This document shows, piece after piece, positions 56,009-64,000 of a stretch of DNA of 64,000 nt. The notes beneath the pieces are model-generated. The model had not been told where the DNA came from. It was given only the letters and a program-made list of their open reading frames with translations, and searched no databases. Every line of letters starts with the position of its first letter. The first letter of the stretch is position 1. This DNA is from Dermacentor variabilis (Eukaryota > Arthropoda > Arachnida > Ixodida > Ixodidae): positions 63,961,815 through 64,025,814 of the forward strand of contig NC_134573.1 in the NCBI RefSeq assembly GCF_050947875.1. Reading direction: 5' to 3'. The translations under genes were made by a program, and so were the position numbers.

Positions 56009-58150
56009 ACTGGAACTTTACAGTTTTCTTTTATTGTCGCTCTAGAACTAAATATAAAATTAAAAGGAAAAGCTGTTTTCCGTTGCAGTTGGCCCCATGC
56101 TCGTGAAAGTTTCATCCACGTATGGCCAACAATTGTAGCTGAACTACACTGGGTATTTTTGCCCACCTGAAGTGCGCACCCCACATGCACACGACGTTGC
56201 TGTCATTTTAGAAGCTTCAGCAATGCCATTGCAATTTCCAGCGTGGCGCGTCGAATGGCAAGCATGCTAGTATTACACTTGCGGCTGTTTAAGACGAGTG
56301 CCGGTCAACTGGTTGTTTGGGAGTGGGACTCTCAATTATTCGCCGAAGTACGAAAGAAAGCGCATCCCAGCCGATCAGTCGCTTTCGATCACCACTTGTA
56401 TGTAAACTAAAGTACGTGCCATAATAATGACATATTACTTCCCAAATATTCTATCGGAGGTGCGCTTCTAAAAAAATAAACATAGGTGTGATTTTGACCA
56501 CTCCGCTTTGAACTAATTCAGGTTCTACAACGTGTGTTCAAAGCACAGTATCCGAGAGTTTTCTTTTTTTGATATTCCATCCTCGTTAGGAGGTGACCAC
56601 AGCAGCGAGGAGTCGAACTCGCGACCTCATGCTCAGCAGCAGATTCCCATGCAGCCACTGTGCGACTGCGCTAAATTCACGTGGCGTTGTCATAAGGTTT
56701 CTTTAGACAAACATAAAGAGAAGTGTAATATTATATTATTACGGCACGATCGACAGACGCTGAATAGACGAACCGCAGCGGGAAAAGCCGATGAAGCGTC
56801 TGGGGTCCTGGCGCGAGCGACTGTCTATCTTCATCTCTGGCTGCAGTGTAAATACAGTGCAAATGCAGCCTAAATAAGCTCTTTTGTCTGTGTTTTTCCA
56901 CACGGAAGACCATTTTGCTGATAACTCCTGTCGTACACACCGTACACCTTTTACTATGAGATATACAGTTGCAATTTGCAGCAGCCATTCGGAATATTGT
57001 GTGCCAAATATTAGCTGCTTTCATGAGGGTGATTCTTTTAAGAAAAAGAGAATTTATTTGAAAGAAGGCAGGGAGGTAGGCCTGAGCTAAAGAGTGCTTG
57101 AGTCTGCTACTCTGCACAGAGGGAGAGGGAAAGGGTACGCTGACATAGAACGATCATGAGGAATGATGGTGACATATAACAGCGATGCATAACGAACGAA
57201 GGCATAGTTCAGCATTCTGATAGTTATCAGCAAAGTCCAAATAATGTCACTCAGGAATGTCATCCACCTTCTGGAGCTTGACTGGAGTCACGAATCCAAT
57301 CGAAACTTCACAAAAACGCTCAACGGAGAAGCTTGCGTTTGGGTTTGTACTGCTGGAACAGCACAAGTGGCAAGGAGGGCATTTGCAGTATGTAAAGAGC
57401 AGCGATAAAAGGATCCAGTGTAGCGACGATTTCTTTCTATTAAGAGTAAGCATTAGGTCAATGCAAAGTATGATTGCATGTTCCTAAGGACATTTAAACT
57501 CCATCACAAGACTAACCATGCAATGAACGTCATGAAAGCTTTTTGCATTTAAAATAAAACGTCTATTTGTGCAGGCTGATGCCTGCATAATTTACAATTA
57601 GACGTTCACATGTTCTCCAATAAATGACAAAACTCGCTTTTTTCTGAAGTTTTCAGATTTCTTCTGTTTTTTTTTTTAGAAGTTGCTGGCGAGACTGATA
57701 TTTTAAGGTTTGAATTTTTTCTTGAGCGCCACTCACTCTCGTTAAGCAAGTGCCTAGCTAGGCCATTGCCGTAGTTTGCGCGTAATTGAAGAAATAAAGT
57801 TGGGGGCACTAGGGCCCAGCTAGGAGACGTCAACAATACGGGCCACTTAATGACACACGCGCATTGTCTTTTTCCGATGACCCAATTTCATTGGCTTACA
57901 ACTGCTACAATCTTATCGCTTGGCGCAAGACCCGCCTTCGTGTATCGGAACAATGAACGTTCGGTGAGTCATGCATAAATAAGCGACGCACTTGGCCCTT
58001 AGATCAGATTTCGACGACCGGCGACCGCTGTTGTTTTTTTTTCAGTTCGCCCACCAAGGACTCAACTCCTTACCTCACGCCTTCGACGCGAGGTAAAGAG
58101 TAGAAGCGACAAAATGAATAGCATTGGAGCACGATAGTTTTTTCTTTAAT
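56009..58150. other. Intergenic; SINE head and LTR-like scrap
   Basis: A reversed tRNA-like SINE head lies at about 56600-56672 (GGAGTCGAACTCGCGACCTC, ATGCTCAGCAGC). At 57880-58080 TAGATCAGATTTCGACGACC resembles the CAGATCTTCGACGATCG part of the solo LTR at 33.4 kb, suggesting a diverged LTR piece. No gene recognised. Confidence 0.4.
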
Positions 58151-58376
58151 TAGGGGGTTTTACGGTCCAAAAACCACTTTATGATTATGAGGCGCGCCGT
58201 AGTGGAGGACTCTGGAAATTTTGAACACTGGGATTCGTTAACGTCCACCTAAATCTAAGTACACGGGTGTTTTCGCATTTATCCTCCATCGAAATGCGGC
58301 CGGCATAGCCGGTATTCGATCCCGCCACCTCATGCTCAGCAGCGCAAAACCATAGCGACTGAGCAACCACGGCGGG
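58151..58376 (-). mobile_element. SINE, full length, reverse orientation
   Basis: Reverse complement of the 2164 family: the head CCCGCCGTGGTTGCTCAGTC starts at 58376, the body has TTAGATTTAGGTGGACGTTA, and the end is CGTAAAACCCCCTAAT. The B-box region is GGGATCGAATACC. Confidence 0.85.
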
Positions 58377-58471
58377 TGGAGCAGGATTGTTACAACAACC
58401 GTGGCCCTGAGATGTGTCATATGCAGTTCTTTTATTTTTGCGCTTCCAGTCGATCCCGCTCTGCAACATGA

Positions 58472-58683
58472 CAGCCTGCCGGTTAGCTCAGATGGCAGTA
58501 GGGCCACTCCAGAAAGGCGTTGGTCTCAGCAGCACTCCAGCGCAGTGCGTGAGGTTACGGGCTCGATTCCCAGCCTCGTATGCTACGTTCCGATGGGGGC
58601 GGAATGCAGAAAACGCTCGTGTACCCCGCTTTGGGTGTGCGGTAATGAATTTCGGGCGAGAGAGAGAGAGAGAGAGAGAGAGA
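58472..58683 (+). mobile_element. Related SINE ending in (GA)n
   Basis: A different head (GCCTGCCGGTTAGCTCAGAT, B-box GGGCTCGATTCCC) is followed by the shared GATGGGGGCGGAATGCAGAA body and a 26-base GA microsatellite (58658-58683). Only about 95 bases separate it from the reversed SINE before it. Confidence 0.75.
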
Positions 58684-58689
58684 AATAAA

Positions 58690-59199
58690 TAAAATTTGTT
58701 TAAAGAACAGTCGACGATGGTCGTCCCAAAGTGGGCCGCGCCCTCAGTCCAGGACGCCGTCATCCTTCGAATTTCGGATGACCGAAGTTTATCCGGTGCC
58801 TCACCTCCCATAAAGCAGTTTCAAGGTTCCAGCATTGTTCTAAGACGAAAACTTTCCTAATCTACATTGAATTTACAGTGTGACAACTAGTGCACGATTA
58901 TGCCAAAAACGTTAATGAGAAAGCACGCGTGAATGCTGCAACTCAGTGACAAGTATATTCACACAAGATTTTTTTGCTAAAGCGTAAATTTTCATTTACC
59001 GCATTCTTATAAATGCTTGCGCATGCTTTATAGTATGTTTATAAACAGAAAGGGAGAGATAAATATTCATTAAGCAATGCTGAACTCCTATGTCTAACCG
59101 TGCAACTCCAGGAGGCAAGGGATAGTACACAATGTGACGTACGAGCACGCTATGTAAAAGAAAATACGTGAAAGAGTACAAACTACAAAATGCAAAAAA
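58690..59199. other. No gene recognised
   Basis: Intergenic DNA preceding the CpG-rich segment. Confidence 0.4.
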
Positions 59200-59814
59200 A
59201 AAATGCTTTTCGACGTGGGGCGCACTGGAGCGCCCTTCCTTTCCCCCCCCCCCCCTTCCCTCTGTTCAACCCTGATGTACGTTTCGCGCGTGCCACATCT
59301 TGCTCTGTTCCGAGTTTCTCAAGTGCAAACAACGGCCTATCGCGCTGCGGTATTTTGCCGCGACGCGTGCACGCGATCAAAAACTCCGACGCGGCTAAAG
59401 CATGTGGACACCGCTGCGAGTCACTGCGTCTTTCGAGGTCGCCGCGAAGAGCGAAGCACTTCTCGAACGAGACAGCGGCAGCGGACTGTACGCGGCGGGA
59501 GAAGCGTGATCAACCAGCCGTGTACTCCTCGTCGCCGAGTGCCATTGTCGTTCGGGTAGAGTGAAATTGCTTATCTGACGCCCGGCGAAGGCCGCAAATG
59601 AGGAAAGCCGGACGCCGCCGCTGACGGCGGAGACTGCACGGACGAAAAAAAATCCTGACCGACTGCGCTGCGAGAAGCCAGCGGCCCGTCGTCGTTGTTC
59701 ACCTCGTGCCGAGAGAACGCCCGCGTCTCAGCGAAGGAACGGCGCATCAAAACTCGCACTGCGCTACGTTTATTTTTTCCCCCGGCTTATTTCTTGGCCT
59801 TCGAAGACGCAAAG
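59200..59814 (+). promoter_or_regulatory. CpG-rich promoter and probable non-coding first exon of a host gene
   Basis: The DNA changes abruptly to GC- and CpG-rich (for example CCGCGACGCGTGCACGCGAT, GGACGCCGCCGCTGACGGCG), unlike the AT-rich flanks, and ends in an excellent splice donor, GCAAAG|GTAAGT (59815). Long frames across it are explained by base composition, and no ATG with a good context leads into the donor. The simplest reading is a promoter with a 5' UTR exon of a plus-strand gene whose coding exons lie beyond the window. The exact transcription start is not visible. Confidence 0.5.
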
Positions 59815-60830
59815 GTAAGTACAAACCAGTGTGCCAGTATGGGCTCGTTGGTACATAGCTTGTGGTGGCATAGGCTATAAAGGAATGGTGAACGCCGGAA
59901 CAGGGACACGTAAAAACACAAAATGATACACCTAGCGCTGTGTCTCGTTCCGCGTCTTTACGTGTAAACTAAATTTGTTGGTTTTGCAGCCGTAAAGTAA
60001 CTACGACGTGATTATGAGGCACCATTTAGGGGAGGGACTCCGGACCTTTTTTTTTTCTTTTTTGGACCCCCTGGCCACGTGCACCTATGTATGGTATACG
60101 AGCATTGTAGCATTCGGCCGCCGCGTCCGGGGATCAAACGGCCGACCACGAATTTAGCACCGCAGCGCCAGAGTTTTGTCACCAGGGTGGGTTATGTCTT
60201 CATGCGTGCGCGTTACTGTGGGCTCTGTTCTTCTAGATCAGAGGCATAAGCCTACATTTCATGCATTCGTATAGTCTGACGTGTTTGTTTTTCCCGTATT
60301 TTTTTCTTTATTGCGCTTACCATTACGTTTGTTCAAATTTCGCAGACCGATGTCATTTTATGGTTCAGGTCATTCGCTATAAAATATAGCGCTGTCTTTT
60401 GTCAAGAATCACGAAACGCGAAGTGGCATTCTCCTAAGCCTCTAGACGCGCACGACACAAGCAGATGCGTGGCTTGTATTGTCACAGGGTGTTTTTATGT
60501 ATGGTGTGTGGTTTTGCTTGCGCAGTTCAATATGTTGCGAAAGCTGACCGCTTGCTCCACTCGCGTGCCGTATTCAACGGATCTAAACGTAGTAATTATT
60601 CATAGGGGATGCGCAAGAAAACGGCTAATACGTGCTCCCAGGGGGATATCGGAGAGTTTTAGTACAGCGCGAGCTCGCGTGTAGCGCACGCAATTCATTG
60701 CGTGCGCCCTAGTGCGCGTGCGCAGTACGCTAAACGGGAGAGCGTTTTGCGGCCACGTGCAATTTTCGGAATTAAGCGGGAGACAATAACGCTCGCAAAG
60801 CACCATTGCTAAGAAATAGCGTACTCGAAC
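59815..60830 (+). other. Probable start of first intron; SINE fragment inside
   Basis: Follows the donor. A reversed SINE remnant occupies about 60005-60180 (GTGATTATGAGGCACCATTT, ACCCCCTGGCCACGTGCACC). A 10-bp hairpin (60684-60707, arm GCGCACGCAA) lies in a CpG-rich patch. Confidence 0.4.
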
Positions 60831-60968
60831 ATGGCGGTACCCACGGCTCCCGCTTCCCTGTTAATTCTCGTGATAGCTAGGCTTTCGTTCTCGTTGATCG
60901 CAAGCAGCTATTGGAATGAGCTATCGCTTCATCTAAATTCACCTGAAACGCTCGTTATGAGCGCATAG
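60831..60968 (+). CDS. Candidate signal-peptide frame (45 codons)
   Basis: ATGGCGG in good context opens MAVPTAPASLLILVIARLSF and continues SLIASSYWNELSLHLNSPET to TAG. The N-terminal third is strongly hydrophobic, as in a signal peptide. The upstream patch is CpG-rich with GTGCGCGTGCGCAGTA, resembling an NRF-1-type promoter element. No consensus donor is seen, so a short exon start is unproven. It lies within the presumed first intron of the gene starting at 59.2 kb. Confidence 0.2.
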   Translation: MAVPTAPASLLILVIARLSFSLIASSYWNELSLHLNSPETLVMSA

Positions 60969-61469
60969 CGCGTCCAATTTTTGTGATCGTTATGCGATTC
61001 TGGCGTCCCTAGGCCTGATGAGACGCGTCCGCATATTAACAACAGAATGGTTGCTAGTGGATTGTCTTGGTTTGGATATGTTTGTCACGAGGTACGAGTC
61101 GGCGCCCTGTCGTTGTACGTCTTCTTTACGTTTGCCAGTGGTGGTCCAACTGCGCCATTTGCGCCATTCTGCTGCAATTCGACTTGCCTGCAACTGGCTG
61201 CGCCCACGCGCGCAGAAGTGCAGTATTTTCGTGTTTTTAAGGCAATACAATGTTTTCAGTAGTAATGTATAAGAATGTCTGAAATTTCTGATCCAAAAAC
61301 TCTTCGCCGTCCCATTTTCCGGACTTTTCTCCATGAACGTAGATCCGAAACGGTGTTTCAGATGTACGTTAATTTTTATTGATCTAAAATGATCTGCGTT
61401 CATTCTTATTATCTCGCAGTTCAGAACAGGCGCTCTCGCACGCAGATCCACTGGCCGCCACCCACTGCC

Positions 61470-61780
61470 GCGGCAACGCTGCGCTGGGCCACCGTAGCTA
61501 GGCCTACAGCTACTTCAACGTTCGCAACCAAGCTTCTTGCTGTTCGGTGCCGTGTTTTTCATTAAAGCAGTTCGTCGCTGTTAGCAATCGCGCCGACTCC
61601 GTCTTTGTAATCCTCCCCAATGGCTTCGAAGCTCGGAAAGCACGACGCGTTTAAATAATGCCGGTTTCTGAAAGTCAGCTTCTGCTTAATGCAATATCGT
61701 TGCGGTGAAGCGTACGCGAAGCTTTGTTGCGGTGAAGCATACCAAAAGTGGAAGGGGCCATTATCACGGGACACAGTATA
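61470..61780. repeat. Probable dispersed repeat
   Basis: From GGGCCACCGTAGCTAGGCCT through CAGCTTCTGCTTAATGCAAT to GGGGCCATTATCACGGGACA, a block I recall as recurrent in tick sequences. Internally GTTGCGGTGAAGC occurs twice. No other copy exists in this window, so repetition cannot be shown here. Confidence 0.35.
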
Positions 61781-61789
61781 TATTGCTTA

Positions 61790-63052
61790 ATTAGACATCC
61801 GTGCACTCGCTGTCCTGTCACAATGCGAGCACCGATAAGCCTAATAAGTGTACTGACAGCCCTTCAGAACTATTTCGAACGTGTCTGTGGTGATTTCAGC
61901 CATTGGGGGCAGTAAAAGGCATAGATTCGTTTTTTCGGACGTTTTCGCGGCTCCTAGGGAGTACGAAAATCGGGCGTTACGAATCAACTATACGAATAAA
62001 TTTAACATTGAAATAAGTCAGTTCGCGACTCGATTATCTATTACTTTATTTTTGCATATGAAATGAAATATTCGGCTGAGCCTGATGTATTGCACGTAGC
62101 TTAACCGGGGCACTCAGTTGGTTTCGGGACAGAAACGTCCTGGACAGAAAGTTACGTGGCTGAAGCACAATCTGATTATGAGGCATGCCTGTCTTGGTAC
62201 AAGGGTCGTCCGGGTAAACTCTAATCGAAACAATTCTAATACCCGACGCCGACAAAGGGAACGGCAACGAAAGCCGCGCCTATGAGCAAAGATATAGATA
62301 GGGCCGATTAGCCACGGGAAGGCACGGAGATCGTATCGTATACGTGTTCATGCACGCGGTTTCATGCGTTTGCACATGCAGTTCTAAACTTTCTGTCAAT
62401 CTGCAAACTATGCGCAATTGCAGTAGCTGCCGGCTTCGACAGTTGTCAAAAACACGTGTGCATGATACCGGAATCGATCGCCGGTTAGCCACTCATACGA
62501 ACTTATTAGCGGCAAGCTTTCCGTGATGGCTTGTGGAAAGCTTGCCGGTCAAATCGGCTAGCAGCCAATTTTCTTCATGGCATACTGCCTTGGCCTAGTT
62601 AGGTCTAGCCGGTAGTGCTTCGAATGGTCAGTCGGGTATAGGTGAGAAAAATTACGGTTTTACGCCGAATAGACTGGTACCTATTCGTGGAGGCCACACG
62701 ACACACGGGAGGCAACAATCTGCCTCACAACGAAAGCGAGCGAGCGACATGCCGTACAGAGGTACTCATCTTGGCACTGCTAATAGACGCATGGTCTTGT
62801 CGAGCTTCTAGCATTGTATTTAGGCGTACGAATGCACATTTTGTCTAGTGTAGTAAAGTAAATCAAATTACATTGGTCATTTCGAATGCACATAAGATAT
62901 TTGCCATTGTACATGCCTAACGGCATAAATCGTTCTAGCACATTTGTAATTTTATGCTGCCGTTGACCTAGTGTCTTGCGTCAGTCTTCACTCGCTGATT
63001 GCACAGTAATAATAAGCTTTGCCAAAGGGATACTGATTACTGTTGTACTACT
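61790..63052. other. No gene recognised
   Basis: Contains a reversed SINE-body scrap at about 62165-62190 (CTGATTATGAGGCATGCC). Otherwise unremarkable. Confidence 0.35.
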
Positions 63053-63165
63053 CCAAACGCTCCAAAAAGACAAATTCTGCTCCAAAACTGCTCCAAAATG
63101 CTGGTGTAGCTACACCTAAACTGCTCCATAATTACATTTTTCCTGCTCCATAAGTTGCTCCACAT
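63053..63165. repeat. Short degenerate array of TGCTCCAAAA-type motifs
   Basis: CTCCAAA or CTCCATAA occurs at least seven times at irregular spacing (CGCTCCAAAA, CTGCTCCAAAACTGCTCC, CTGCTCCATAA, TTGCTCCACA), with one more at about 63293. A decayed tandem element. Confidence 0.6.
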
Positions 63166-63379
63166 TCTAGACTGGCTGGACCACCACTGCGTTTGCTTTA
63201 CGGTACGTTAAACCAAAAGTCTTGAAGGGGCGGACGTAAGGTGATAAACTGTATTCTAAAGCTGTCTACTGTCCGAAAATGCTGCTTTGACTGCTCCTAA
63301 TTAGAGGCCGAGTGAAAAAGCTTTGCAGCTTTGACCACTCACACATAGATCGCATGGTAGACCTTTTGCACTTTGCGTC

Positions 63380-63625
63380 GCATCGTTGTTTTACGCTATA
63401 CTAAAGCTCTCTCGAATAGCGTCCCGCAAAGGTTTAGCGTGCGGAACACGCTAACGCAAGCATATTACGCTATACTAAAACTCCTTATTAAGGGTTCCAG
63501 AGGGATGTATAGAAAAAAAGATATAGCATTTTCTGTGCATGTGCACAAAAGAGATAGCTTTTACTTTTTTAGCTCTCTCGTTATTAGTTCTCTCGTTTTT
63601 AGCTCTCTCTCGTTTAGCTCTCTCG
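63380..63625. repeat. Direct and inverted short repeats
   Basis: TTACGCTATACTAAA occurs at about 63391 and 63466. Between them, TTTAGCGTG and CACGCTAA form an inverted pair. Near 63570-63620, AGCTCTCTCGTT-like units repeat four times. Probably a MITE-like remnant plus a small tandem array. Confidence 0.45.
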
Positions 63626-63805
63626 GCCGTCGCGAAAGCAGCAGTCTATATGCAGATTTTCTTCTTTAATTTTGTTTTTTAACATAGATGCACATACATA
63701 TTTGCAAGTATGTAAAATAATTTATAAAAAAATAACGTTTCCTGATGGTAACTTGTGTTTATTGTACATTTCTGTGAAATATGTTATATTTCTATATGTA
63801 TGTGC

Positions 63806-63913
<108 letters not shown>

Positions 63914-64000
63914 CTTTTGCATTCTTATGATATATGCGACTGAGTTTTTGTTAAATAATAATATGCAAGATAACAGATTGCAATTGTATACTGGGAGTTA

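Noticed and set aside
59190..59564. 124-codon frame in the CpG-rich block
   Set aside because: Two overlapping frames are open together, as expected from high GC; better explained as a 5' UTR exon or promoter.

Overview
This window is non-coding-dominated nuclear DNA of a tick, most likely a metastriate hard tick. The inference rests on three things: several copies of a tRNA-headed SINE whose shared body I recognise from ixodid genomes (Ruka-like); LINE, Ty3/gypsy and Penelope-like proteins of tick type; and the density of (AT)n and (AC)n microsatellites. No species can be named from the sequence. There are no bacterial genes, operons, rRNA genes, CRISPR arrays or intact tRNA genes.

Layout. 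0-12 kb: an RTE LINE tail, a complete SINE with target duplication, an intron-containing PIF/Harbinger transposase pseudogene (minus strand, 3.6-5.9 kb), a LINE 3' end, fold-back (MITE-like) elements and a piggyBac-like remnant. 12.4-19.6 kb: a nearly full-length but repeatedly broken I-like LINE (minus; ORF1, endonuclease, RT, RNase H), followed by a second LINE fragment with an open RNase H frame flanked by a 135-bp inverted repeat. 20-26 kb: a degraded Penelope-like piece, a mariner scrap, a CR1-like LINE. 26.4-34.7 kb: a composite dispersed repeat joined to a Ty3/gypsy element (minus; gag, protease, RT-RNase H, truncated integrase), a second gypsy remnant whose gag frame runs into a LINE endonuclease, a solo LTR, an integrase scrap and a mariner scrap. 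34.8-39.6 kb: two Penelope-like copies joined head to head and bounded by a 13-bp target duplication, inside an older LTR-like element; then a LINE 3' end. 46.4-48.4 kb: a higher-order minisatellite split by a dispersed repeat. 52-58.7 kb: SINEs and a chimeric SINE/RTE insertion with a 15-bp target duplication.

Host genes are barely represented. The best candidates are a terminal coding exon with stop codon and poly(A) signal at 41.93-42.24 kb, a 126-bp open exon with splice signals at 22.03 kb (possibly the same gene), a CpG-rich 5' exon with a consensus donor at 59.2-59.8 kb, and three short frames beginning with signal-peptide-like N-termini (9.6 kb minus, 44.6 kb plus, 60.8 kb plus). I recognise no product for any of them.

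The most interesting signals are rearrangement footprints: the head-to-head Penelope pair with a 48-bp perfect palindrome at its joint, the gag-endonuclease fused frame, the SINE-RTE chimera, and a 38-nt segment in the Harbinger transposase whose removal restores the frame and which has splice-like ends. All homology statements are from memory of protein families and motifs; no search was run.
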